Below, piece after piece: positions 36,642 through 44,549 of a DNA stretch of 64,000 bases (position 1 is its first letter; each line of letters starts with the position of its first letter). Below the pieces are notes generated by a model. It did no database searches. It saw nothing but the letters and a program-made list of their open reading frames with translations, and had not been told where the DNA came from. The translations under genes and the position numbers were made by a program. The stretch lies in the NCBI RefSeq assembly GCF_000720255.1, contig NZ_JOJE01000051.1:1-64000 (forward strand). Reading direction: 5' to 3'. This DNA comes from Streptomyces griseus subsp. griseus. Lineage in GTDB: Bacteria > Actinomycetota > Actinomycetes > Streptomycetales > Streptomycetaceae.

Positions 36642-36986
36642 GTGCCCACCTACCAGTACCAGTGCACCGAGTGCGGCGAGGGCCTCGAGGCGGTGCAGAA
36701 GTTCACCGACGACGCCCTGACCGAGTGCCCCAATTGCGGTGGCCGCCTCAAGAAGGTGTTTTCCGCGGTCGGCATTGTCTTCAAGGGATCCGGCTTCTAC
36801 CGCAACGACAGCCGCGGCTCCTCGTCGAGCAGCGCGCCGGCGTCCAAGTCGTCGTCGGAGTCGAAGTCCTCGGACTCCAAGTCCTCGGACTCCAAGTCCT
36901 CGGACTCCAAGGCGTCGGGGTCGAAGTCGTCGGACTCGAAGTCGTCCGGGGCCGGCACCTCGTCCAGCAGCAGCTCCGCCGCGTAG
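36642..36986 (+). CDS. FmdB family zinc-ribbon protein with Ser/Lys/Asp tail
   Basis: A 114-aa protein beginning PTYQYQCTECGEGLEA with two CxxC knuckles (CTEC and CPNC) in the first 40 residues, the FmdB putative regulatory ribbon. Residues 60-114 are low-complexity Ser/Lys/Asp/Gly built from a repeated KSSDS pentapeptide, encoded by 15-bp repeats. FmdB proteins occur beside this MscL/CpaB/LtrA block in Streptomyces. GTG start with AGGAGGAG six bases before. Confidence 0.9.
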   Translation: MPTYQYQCTECGEGLEAVQKFTDDALTECPNCGGRLKKVFSAVGIVFKGSGFYRNDSRGSSSSSAPASKSSSESKSSDSKSSDSKSSDSKASGSKSSDSKSSGAGTSSSSSSAA

Positions 36987-37010
36987 GACCGCTCAAGGAC
37001 AGACCTGCTC

Positions 37011-37042
37011 AGGACCCTGCCGTCGTAGGACGGCGGGGTCCT
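37011..37042 (+). terminator. Terminator hairpin after fmdB
   Basis: AGGACCC-T-GCCGTC pairs with GACGGC-G-GGGTCCT around a GTAG loop, a 14-bp stem counting one G-U pair. Confidence 0.75.
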
Positions 37043-37096
37043 CGGCGTCTGTGAAGTCGTTCTCCAGTTCGGTCTTCGGCGGCTAGTGTGCTGGTC

Positions 37097-37930
37097 ATGG
37101 CGAACGCAGAGATCGGTGTAATCGGCGGCTCCGGCTTCTACTCGTTCCTCGAGGACGTGACGGAGATCCAAGTGGACACCCCCTACGGGGCTCCCAGTGA
37201 CTCCCTCTTCCTCGGCGAGGTCGCCGGCCGCCGGGTCGCCTTCCTGCCCCGGCACGGACGCGGTCACCATCTGCCGCCGCATCGCATCAACTACCGCGCC
37301 AACCTGTGGGCACTGCGCTCCGTCGGCGTCCGCCAGGTGCTCGGCCCGTGCGCGGTGGGCGGTCTGCGTCCCGAGTACGGACCGGGCACACTCCTGGTCC
37401 CGGACCAGCTGGTCGACCGTACGAAGTCCCGGACCGGGACGTTCTTCGACGGCATGCCGCTGCCCGGCGGCAACGTGCCGAACGTGGTCCACGTGTCCCT
37501 CGCCGACCCCTACTGCCCCACCGGCCGGGCGGCCGCGCTGAAGGCGGCGTGTGGCCGGGACTGGGAGCCGGTGGACGGCGGCACGCTGGCCGTGATCGAA
37601 GGGCCGCGGTTCTCCACCCGTGCCGAGTCGGTATGGCACCAGGCCCAGGGCTGGTCGGTGGTGGGCATGACCGGTCACCCGGAGGCCGCGCTCGCCCGTG
37701 AGCTCGAGCTCTGCTACACCTCCCTGACCCTCGTCACCGACCTGGACGCGGGCGCCGAGACCGGTGAGGGCGTCTCGCACGACGAGGTCCTGCGGGTGTT
37801 CGCCGCGAACGTCGACCGGCTGCGGGGTGTCCTCTTCGACGCGGTGGCCGCGCTGCCGTCGACCGAGGAACGGGACTGCCTGTGCGTGAACGCGCTGGGC
37901 GGGATGGATCCAGGGTTCGAGTTTCCGTAG
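37097..37930 (+). CDS. mtnP: S-methyl-5'-thioadenosine phosphorylase
   Basis: A 277-aa purine-nucleoside phosphorylase-fold enzyme that splits methylthioadenosine in the methionine salvage path. IGVIGGSGFYS at the N-terminus binds phosphate, RHGRGHHLPPHRINYRANLW is the family signature, and GPRFSTRAES and MTGHPEAALARELELCY complete the active site. A TAGTGT -10 box at 37084-37089 lies seven bases before the ATG and there is no ribosome site, so the mRNA is probably leaderless. Confidence 0.93.
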   Translation: MANAEIGVIGGSGFYSFLEDVTEIQVDTPYGAPSDSLFLGEVAGRRVAFLPRHGRGHHLPPHRINYRANLWALRSVGVRQVLGPCAVGGLRPEYGPGTLLVPDQLVDRTKSRTGTFFDGMPLPGGNVPNVVHVSLADPYCPTGRAAALKAACGRDWEPVDGGTLAVIEGPRFSTRAESVWHQAQGWSVVGMTGHPEAALARELELCYTSLTLVTDLDAGAETGEGVSHDEVLRVFAANVDRLRGVLFDAVAALPSTEERDCLCVNALGGMDPGFEFP

Positions 37931-38083
37931 GGCCTGAGCAGGGCTGACGCGGGCTACAGGAAACCGGAACGACTCGTTCGGGTGAGGGAGTTGTCCACAA
38001 CCCGTCGGTAGTCCACGCGTCTCGGCGGGCGGCGGCGCGAAGCCTCATCGTGGGCTTCGCAGGCCGTTCCCTCGTCCCAGGCG

Positions 38084-38716
38084 GTGATTCCCGTGCCCCT
38101 CACTCCCTCTCCCTCTTACGCCCCCTCCCCCTACCCCTCCCTCTTCTCATCCCCTGCCGCCTCGCCCGCCGTACGTCCGCCCGGTGCCGAGGCTCCCGCC
38201 ACCTGCGAGGTGCCGCACTTCGCCCCGGTGCGGGTGCGCGGCGGGCGGCAGCGGATTCGACGGCTGCTGGGGAACCGGCGGCGAGCCGTGGCGGCCGGGC
38301 TCGCCCTGACCGCCGCCGCGCTCGTCGCGGCGGGGCCGACGGAACGGGGAGAGGCGGACCGGGCCCGTGGGCATCCGGAATCACAGCCTCCGACGCACAC
38401 CGCCTCGCTCGCGGGTGACCGCGCGCCCGAGCGCCGTGCCGTTGAGATGGTGACCGCACCGGTGCGCATCGCCGACGCCGCCACGGTCCGGCTGTTGCGG
38501 TCCGGGGACCGGGTCGACGTCATCGCCGCCGGTCAGACGGCGACGGGCGGCGACGCCCAAGTGGTCGCCCACGGGGCGCTGGTGACGAAGGTGCCGGAGG
38601 CCGCGGACAGCGCCGCCGGCGACGGGGCGCTCGTCGTGCTCTCGGTGCCACGTGCCACGGCGGCCCGCCTGGTCGGCGCCGGCGCCACGGCCCGGTTGGC
38701 GGTGACGCTGTGCTGA
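38084..38716 (+). CDS. RcpC/CpaB-like SAF-domain protein
   Basis: A 210-aa protein with a Pro/Ser-rich cytoplasmic start, one membrane helix near residues 69-84 (RRAVAAGLALTAAALVAA) and an outer domain reading SGDRVDVIAAGQ and GALVVLSVPRATAARLVGAG. That outer part resembles the C-terminal RcpC domain of CpaB pilus-assembly proteins. No tad/flp genes are nearby, so its function may be different. The GTG at 38084 lacks a clear ribosome site. The 150-bp gap before it holds a TTGTCCACA (DnaA-box-like) sequence at 37991-37999. Confidence 0.7.
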   Translation: MIPVPLTPSPSYAPSPYPSLFSSPAASPAVRPPGAEAPATCEVPHFAPVRVRGGRQRIRRLLGNRRRAVAAGLALTAAALVAAGPTERGEADRARGHPESQPPTHTASLAGDRAPERRAVEMVTAPVRIADAATVRLLRSGDRVDVIAAGQTATGGDAQVVAHGALVTKVPEAADSAAGDGALVVLSVPRATAARLVGAGATARLAVTLC

Positions 38717-38812
38717 GGCTCTGGTTTTGGACACGGCCTCGACAGTCGTACGTAGGTTGCGGAACTGTTTGTTCCCGATCCCCTGTCCATGCGTGCGAGG
38801 AGTGTCCCCGAG

Positions 38813-39292
38813 GTGGCCGACAAGAAGAAGGATCCGAACATCCTGCAGGGCTTCAAGGCCTTCCTGATGCGCGGGAACGTCGTCGATCTGGCAGTAGCGG
38901 TGGTCATCGGCGCCGCCTTCACCAACATCGTCAACTCGGTGGTGAAGGGTGTGATCAACCCGCTGGTCGGAGCGATCGGCACGAAGAACCTCGACGGCTA
39001 CAGCTCGTGTCTGGAATCCCCGTGCAAGGTGGCGGCGGACGGCACGGTCACGAAGGGCGTCCCGATCCTGTGGGGCAGCGTCCTCGGCGCCACGCTGACG
39101 TTCGTGATCACCGCGGCGGTCGTCTACTTCCTGATGGTGCTGCCGATGTCCAAGTACCTGGCGCGGCTGGAGACCCGCAGGAAGGCGAAGGAGGGCACAC
39201 ACGAGGTCATCGAGGTGACCGAGCTGGAAGTGCTGAAGGAGATCCGCGACGCGCTGGTCGCCCAGCGCGGGCCGGGTCAGGACCAGCGGTAG
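38813..39292 (+). CDS. mscL: Large-conductance mechanosensitive channel MscL
   Basis: A 159-aa MscL. GFKAFLMRGNVVDLAVAVVI marks the N-terminal amphipathic helix and first pore helix (about 13-50); the second helix is near 91-115, then a Lys/Glu-rich tail. The periplasmic loop carries a CLESPC cysteine pair. It opens on osmotic downshock. AGGAG lies ten bases before the GTG at 38813; an ATG at 38789 is in frame. Confidence 0.92.
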   Translation: MADKKKDPNILQGFKAFLMRGNVVDLAVAVVIGAAFTNIVNSVVKGVINPLVGAIGTKNLDGYSSCLESPCKVAADGTVTKGVPILWGSVLGATLTFVITAAVVYFLMVLPMSKYLARLETRRKAKEGTHEVIEVTELEVLKEIRDALVAQRGPGQDQR

Positions 39293-39302
39293 CGCGAGCG
39301 CC

Positions 39303-39485
39303 TCACAGGTGGTGGGGCGGCTTCTCGTCGAGGAAGCGCTTGAGGTCGGCGGCGCTGTCACCGTCCGGCCTCGGCCGCTCGCCCCAGCCCCGGTCGGTGT
39401 CGTCCGAGGACTGCGCGTCCAGCGGGTCGTCGAAGATCAGCGCGGCCTTCGGGTCGCGCGGCTCGGGGGTGGGAGCGGTACTCAT
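39303..39485 (-). CDS. Small conserved Streptomyces protein, 60 aa
   Basis: The protein starts MSTAPTPEPRDPKAALIFDD and ends AADLKRFLDEKPPHHL. I recall that ending from similarly small streptomycete proteins, and it is convergent with mscL with only 10 bp between stops. It is acidic, with no membrane helix. Function unknown. The frame extends 14 codons further upstream, but the ATG at 39485 gives the conserved-looking start. Confidence 0.6.
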   Translation of the reverse strand: MSTAPTPEPRDPKAALIFDDPLDAQSSDDTDRGWGERPRPDGDSAADLKRFLDEKPPHHL

Positions 39486-39562
39486 GGCACCAGGGTACGG
39501 CGCCGTGATCCCCGGCAATCCGATCACGAGCGTTCGCCCCGGTTGTCTGCTGTGCTGGACCC

Positions 39563-40792
39563 ATGACGTCCAGCCCCGCCCCCTCGTCCGGCGCGCCCGC
39601 GCACCACACCCCGCTGCGCCGGCTCACCGCGCGCGGCCGCGGCGAGGCGCACCGGGTGGCCTCGCCGCTGGAGCTCTTCTTCGACCTGTGCTTCGTGGTG
39701 GCCATCGCGCAGGCGGGCGCCGAGTTGGTGCACGCCGTGGCGGAGGGGCACGCGGGCCAGGGCATCCTCGACTACGCGATGGTCTTCTTCGCCATCTGGT
39801 GGGCGTGGATGAACTTCACCTGGTTCGCCTCCGCCTACGACAACGACGACGTCCTCTACCGGGTCGTCACCCTGATCCAGATCGCCGGCGTGCTGGTGCT
39901 CGCGGCCGGTGTGTCCCGTGCCTTCGAGCGGCACGACTTCCTCGTCGTCTGGCTCGGCTACGTGATCATGCGGCTGGCGATGTCCGCCCAGTGGCTGCGG
40001 GCCGCGCGGTCCGCGCAGGACGAGGAGCGGACGGCGGCGCGACGGTACGCGGTCGGCGTGCTGCTGTGCCAGATCGGCTGGCTGGGGCTGGTCGTCCTGC
40101 CGGAACCGGCCCGGGCCTGGGTGTTCCTCGTGATGGTGGTCCTGGAACTGTGCGTGCCGGTGTACGCGGAGAAGGACTTCTCGACCTCCTGGCATCCGCA
40201 CCACATCGCCGAGAGGTACGGGCTGTTCACGATCATCGTGCTCGGCGAGACGATCGCCGCGGCCACGGTGGCCGTGAAGTCGGCGGTGGACGAGCACGAC
40301 GCGCTGGACGAGCTGCTGCCGATCGCCGCGGGCGGTCTGCTGATCGTGTTCTCCGCCTGGTGGATCTACTTCGCGGTGCCGATCCACGGGCATCTGCGCT
40401 CCAACGCGCAGGCGTTCCTGTGGGGATACGGCCACTATCCGATCTTCGCCTCGGCGGCCGCGATCGGCGCCGGCCTGGAGGTGGCGGTCGAGGAGACGGT
40501 CGGTCAGGCGCACCTGTCCACTTTGGCCGCGTCGGCTGCCGTGACCCTGCCGACGGCGCTGTTCCTGCTGACCCTGTGGGCCCTGCACGCCCGCCACTTC
40601 AAGAGGGGCATCAGGCAGCAGCTGGTGTTGCCGGTGGCGGTGCTGCTGGTGATCTGCTGCACCTTCCTGGGGGACTGGGCGGTGCTCGCGGCGGGTGTGG
40701 TGTCCGCGCTGGCGGTGGTCGCGGGAGAGACGCTGCGGGCCCGCACGGACGCAGCACCGCACAAGGCGAGGGCGACCGCTCCGGCGGCGTGA
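39563..40792 (+). CDS. Low temperature requirement protein A (LtrA) family membrane protein
   Basis: A 409-aa protein with about 12 membrane helices. SPLELFFDLCFVVAIAQAG near residue 34 and the central WHPHHIAERYGLFTIIVLGE are the LtrA hallmarks. Function in streptomycetes is unknown; the name comes from a Listeria cold-growth gene. It is followed after 38 bp by the P1 peptidase gene and may share its transcript. Confidence 0.9.
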   Translation: MTSSPAPSSGAPAHHTPLRRLTARGRGEAHRVASPLELFFDLCFVVAIAQAGAELVHAVAEGHAGQGILDYAMVFFAIWWAWMNFTWFASAYDNDDVLYRVVTLIQIAGVLVLAAGVSRAFERHDFLVVWLGYVIMRLAMSAQWLRAARSAQDEERTAARRYAVGVLLCQIGWLGLVVLPEPARAWVFLVMVVLELCVPVYAEKDFSTSWHPHHIAERYGLFTIIVLGETIAAATVAVKSAVDEHDALDELLPIAAGGLLIVFSAWWIYFAVPIHGHLRSNAQAFLWGYGHYPIFASAAAIGAGLEVAVEETVGQAHLSTLAASAAVTLPTALFLLTLWALHARHFKRGIRQQLVLPVAVLLVICCTFLGDWAVLAAGVVSALAVVAGETLRARTDAAPHKARATAPAA

Positions 40793-40830
40793 CGCCCAGC
40801 GGTGCGGTGCGGCGCGGGAGACTGGCGGGC

Positions 40831-41859
40831 ATGACAGTTGACGCTCTGACGGATGTCGCCGGGGTGCGCGTGGGACATGCCTCGCGCAGCGGTGACGGTT
40901 GGCTCACCGGCACCACGGTCGTGCTCGCCCCGGAGGGCGGGGCGGTCGCCGCGGTGGACGTGCGGGGCGGAGGTCCCGGCACCAAGGAGACCGACGCCCT
41001 GGATCCGCGCAACGTGGTGCGGAAGGTCGACGCGGTCGTCCTGACGGGCGGCAGCGCGTACGGGCTCGACGCGGCGTCCGGGGTGATGGCCTGGCTGGAG
41101 GAGCAGGGGCGCGGGGTGCGCGTCGGGGTGGATGCGGCGCACGTCGTGCCGGTGGTGCCCGCCGCCTGTGTCTTCGACCTGGGCCGGGGCGGCGACTTCC
41201 GGGCCAGGCCGGACGCGGCCACCGGTCGGGCGGCGGTCGAGGCGGCCGCGGCGGACGCACCGGGGGCGCGGGTGCCCGAGGGATGTGTGGGTGCCGGTAC
41301 GGGGGCCGCGGTCGGGCCGCTGAAGGGCGGAGTGGGCAGCGCGAGCACCGTCCTCGACTCGGGGATCACGGTGGCGGCGCTGGTGGTGGCCAACGCGGCC
41401 GGATCGGTGCTCGATCCGGAGACGGGGGTGCTGTACGGGGAGTTGTTCCAGGCACGCCTGGAACGGCCGGAGGCGCGGGTGCACGAGGCCGCGCGGCGGC
41501 GGCTGGCCGAGGTGGCGGCGAGGAACCCGGTTCCCCCGTTGAACACCACGCTCGCCGTGGTCGCGACGGACGCGGATCTGTCCAAGGCACAGGCGCAGAA
41601 GCTGGCCGGCACGGCACACGACGGTATCGCGCGTGCCGTACGGCCCGTGCATCTGCTCAATGACGGGGACACGGTGTTCGCGCTGGCCACGGGGGCTCGT
41701 CCGCTCGCGGCCGGGGACCCGCTCGCGCTGAACGAGGTCCTCGCGGCGGGGGCGGACATGGTGACGCGGGCGATCGTGCGGGCGGTGCGGGCGGCGGAGC
41801 CGGTGGCCGGGCCGGGCGGGGAGTGGCCGTCGTACGAGGAGCTGTACGGGCGGCCGTAA
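40831..41859 (+). CDS. P1 family peptidase (DmpA-like Ntn-hydrolase)
   Basis: A 342-aa enzyme of the DmpA/aminopeptidase family that cuts itself to expose an N-terminal nucleophile. Here the sequence PPLNTTLAVV places Thr239 as the likely nucleophile, where DmpA has Ser. TDVAGVRVGH at the start and VLTGGSAYGLDAASGV are typical. Family members remove N-terminal or beta-amino acids from small peptides. Confidence 0.88.
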   Translation: MTVDALTDVAGVRVGHASRSGDGWLTGTTVVLAPEGGAVAAVDVRGGGPGTKETDALDPRNVVRKVDAVVLTGGSAYGLDAASGVMAWLEEQGRGVRVGVDAAHVVPVVPAACVFDLGRGGDFRARPDAATGRAAVEAAAADAPGARVPEGCVGAGTGAAVGPLKGGVGSASTVLDSGITVAALVVANAAGSVLDPETGVLYGELFQARLERPEARVHEAARRRLAEVAARNPVPPLNTTLAVVATDADLSKAQAQKLAGTAHDGIARAVRPVHLLNDGDTVFALATGARPLAAGDPLALNEVLAAGADMVTRAIVRAVRAAEPVAGPGGEWPSYEELYGRP

Positions 41860-42002
41860 CTCCGCCTTCGACGCGGGCGATTGTCCCGGTTCTGTCACTG
41901 ATGCCGTTTCGGGCGGTCGGCGGGAACCTCACCGGCCGCCGGTCCCCTCTTTGTCCACGGAACGGAGCGGACCACCCACATCACACGAACCTGGAGCAGC
42001 CC

Positions 42003-43220
42003 GTGACAACGCCTGACATAGCAGCGCGGCGTGCGCTGGCGTCCTGTGCCGCCCTGTTGGTCGGCGCACTCACCCTCACCGCCTGCGGCGGCAGCGCGAA
42101 CGCCAAGGGCGATGACAAGGGCGGCAAGGGCTCGGCCGCGGCCGCCGGCGCGGAGATCGCCATCTCGGCCAAGGACGGCTCGACCGGCGCGTCGATCAAC
42201 ACGACCGGCGTGAAGGTCAGCGACGGCCGGCTGACCGAGGTGACGATGACGGTGGCGGGCACCGGGCACGCCGTGCCGGGGGCCATCTCCGCGGACGGCG
42301 GCTCGTGGAAGCCGAAGGAGCAGCTGGAGCGCGGGACGAAGTACGAGATCTCGGCGACGGCGAAGGGCGCGGACGGCAGGGCCACGTCCGCCCGTTCGGC
42401 CTTCACCACGATCAGCAAGGCGAACAGCTTCATCGGGACGTACACGCCGGACAACGGCACGACGGTCGGCGTGGGGATGCCCGTGTCGTTGACCTTCGAC
42501 AAGGCGATCAGCCACAAGAAGGCCGTCCAGTCGCACATCACGGTGACCTCCAGCGGTGGGCAGCAGGTGGTGGGGCACTGGTTCGGGGCGCAGCGGCTCG
42601 ACTTCCGGCCGCAGGAGTACTGGAAGGCCGGCTCCAAGGTCACGATGAAGATCGACCTGGACGGTGTGAAGGGCGCGAACGGCATCCAGGGCGTGCAGAA
42701 GAAGACCGTCACCTTCAGCATCGGCCGGTCGCAGGTCTCCACGGTCGACGTCGACACGCAGACGATGACGGTGGCGCGGGACGGCAGGACGATCCGTACG
42801 GTGCCGATCTCGGCCGGTAGTCCGCAGTTCACGACGTACAACGGGCAGATGGTGATCTCCGAGAAGTACCAGCAGATCCGGATGGACAGCAGGACGGTCG
42901 ATCTCGCCAACGCGTACGACATCCCGGACGTTCCGCACGCGATGCGTCTGACCCAGTCGGGGACCTTCATCCACGGCAACTACTGGTACAACAAGGGCAA
43001 CCCGCCCTTCGGCCACGAGGGCACCAGCCACGGGTGCGTGGGCCTTCAGGACGTGCGGGGCGCACAGGGGGACACGCCCGCCAAGTGGTTCTACGACAAC
43101 TCGATGATCGGTGACGTGGTCATCGTGAAGAACTCCCCGGACAAGAAGGTGGCGCCCGACAATGGGCTCAACGGCTGGAACCTGCCGTGGAGCGAGTGGG
43201 TGGCCGGGAGCGCCGACTGA
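42003..43220 (+). CDS. L,D-transpeptidase lipoprotein with Ig-like domains
   Basis: A 405-aa exported lipoprotein. The signal peptide ends in the lipobox LTAC-GG near residue 29. Two Ig-like domains follow, then a YkuD catalytic domain with HGNYW and SHGCVGLQDVRG, the nucleophile being Cys345. It forms 3-3 cross-links in peptidoglycan outside the membrane, and actinobacterial homologues have the same layout. The GTG at 42003 has GGAG seven bases upstream. Confidence 0.93.
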   Translation: MTTPDIAARRALASCAALLVGALTLTACGGSANAKGDDKGGKGSAAAAGAEIAISAKDGSTGASINTTGVKVSDGRLTEVTMTVAGTGHAVPGAISADGGSWKPKEQLERGTKYEISATAKGADGRATSARSAFTTISKANSFIGTYTPDNGTTVGVGMPVSLTFDKAISHKKAVQSHITVTSSGGQQVVGHWFGAQRLDFRPQEYWKAGSKVTMKIDLDGVKGANGIQGVQKKTVTFSIGRSQVSTVDVDTQTMTVARDGRTIRTVPISAGSPQFTTYNGQMVISEKYQQIRMDSRTVDLANAYDIPDVPHAMRLTQSGTFIHGNYWYNKGNPPFGHEGTSHGCVGLQDVRGAQGDTPAKWFYDNSMIGDVVIVKNSPDKKVAPDNGLNGWNLPWSEWVAGSAD

Positions 43221-43263
43221 CCGGATCAAGTCATGTTCGACGGGCCGAACTTGACGGGGCGAC

Positions 43264-43300
43264 GGGCCGTGCGGGAACTTTTCGCACGGCCCCGGCGTTT
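43264..43300 (+). terminator. Intrinsic terminator after the L,D-transpeptidase gene
   Basis: GGGCCGTGCG at 43264-43273 pairs with CGCACGGCCC at 43283-43292, followed by CGGCGTTTTC with a T-run. Confidence 0.8.
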
Positions 43301-43398
43301 TCAATGACGTACGTTTTCTCGGTTCCCGGACACGATGTCCGACCGAGGGGCTACGGTATGCACCCACAAGGTGACATGCAGCAACGCCGGGAGAAACC

Positions 43399-44145
43399 TT
43401 GAGCGTTCCGTACGAGACGGCAGCGTACGAACCACCCGAGTCGCCCGAGTCTCCGGAGGAGCACCTCGCGCGGCTCCTCGGCCGCGCCCTGAACAGCTTC
43501 GAACTGCCCGACGAGACGCTGTGCCGGCTGGACTGCGCGCTGGCGCACGACAGCTCACTGCACTCCGCGCACCACAGCGCGGGTCTGCACCGGGAGACCT
43601 ACCGGCACACCTGGCTGCTCGCCGACGGCTCGGCCGTCACTCTGTGGGAGCTGGTGCACAACACCGGGCGGGGCAGCGAGCCGCAGCACGAGGTGTACGT
43701 CGACGAGGAGGAGCTGCGCGCGGCCACGGCGCGGCTGCCGCTGCCGCCGGACGCCCCCGACTTCGAACTGCCGGTGACGGTCCAGCTCTCCCCCGCGTTC
43801 CAGCCCCGGCACTCCTACGTGCCCGACGAGTCCGCGGACCACGGCCGCCGGCTGCTGCGCCGGGCGGAGAACGCGGACCGGCCCGGCGCCGACACCGCCG
43901 CCCTGCTGGCCACGGCGTTCGCCTACCAGATCACCCAGGCCTTCGGACGCCCCTGCCGGGCCGGCCGTATCGGGCTGGGCTTCTCGCTCTACGAGCACGC
44001 GTTCCTGCTGGCCGACGGCCGGGAGATGTCCCTCTGGGAGGTCGAGCACACGGCGACGCCCGACGGGCGGCACATGTGCGAGGTGTACGACACGGAGGAC
44101 GCGGCACGCGAGGCGATGGAGCGGCGGGCCGCGCAGGTCTCCTGA
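43399..44145 (+). CDS. DUF6227 family protein
   Basis: A 248-aa soluble protein. The stretch LARLLGRALNSFELPDETL and HSAHHSAGLHRETYRHTWLL, with a second half that repeats the HAFLLADGREMSLWEVEHT pattern, matches a streptomycete-only family I know as DUF6227. Two similar lobes suggest an internal duplication. Function unknown. It starts with TTG after GGGAG. Confidence 0.75.
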   Translation: MSVPYETAAYEPPESPESPEEHLARLLGRALNSFELPDETLCRLDCALAHDSSLHSAHHSAGLHRETYRHTWLLADGSAVTLWELVHNTGRGSEPQHEVYVDEEELRAATARLPLPPDAPDFELPVTVQLSPAFQPRHSYVPDESADHGRRLLRRAENADRPGADTAALLATAFAYQITQAFGRPCRAGRIGLGFSLYEHAFLLADGREMSLWEVEHTATPDGRHMCEVYDTEDAAREAMERRAAQVS

Positions 44146-44183
44146 GGCGCCGCGGGCATCCGCGCCCCCGAGGGGCCGCCGTG

Positions 44184-44441
44184 CTAGCCGCGGTCGTTCA
44201 ACTGCCGTATCAGGACCGCGAAGGTGTCCCGTTCCGCCGGGGTGAGTTCGACGGCCTCGCGGTGGGGGCCGGTCTGCCGTTGGTCCGGGACGGCGTACAG
44301 GGCGGCGGAGCCGGTGTGCCAGACGGTGACCTCGGCGCGGGCCCGGCGCAGCATGCGGATCAGGCCGACCAGCCAGGCGACGGAGACCAGGGCGAGGAAG
44401 GCCACGCCCGTCAGCTGGAGGATCGAGACGTGCTGAGGCAT
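44184..44441 (-). CDS. Small single-pass membrane protein, 85 aa
   Basis: The ATG at 44441 opens MPQHVSILQLTGVAFLALVS, a membrane helix over about residues 8-30, then a basic stretch (RMLRRARAE) and an acidic, helical cytoplasmic tail ending in a conserved-looking TPAERDTFAVLIRQL. It lies between DUF6227 and the fru operon. Function unknown. Confidence 0.55.
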   Translation of the reverse strand: MPQHVSILQLTGVAFLALVSVAWLVGLIRMLRRARAEVTVWHTGSAALYAVPDQRQTGPHREAVELTPAERDTFAVLIRQLNDRG

Positions 44442-44549
44442 GCGTCCCAGTAGACACCACGGCCCGGGACTTTGGCCCCGGACCGTGATGTATCTCGCAG
44501 GTGGTGTGAACGACTCACACCGCGTCAAAAGCGCGCAGAGCGGTGGCCC

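Noticed and set aside
37991..37999. TTGTCCACA, a match to the streptomycete DnaA box
   Set aside because: A single copy with no cluster is not an origin; kept only as a note in the CpaB-like gene entry.
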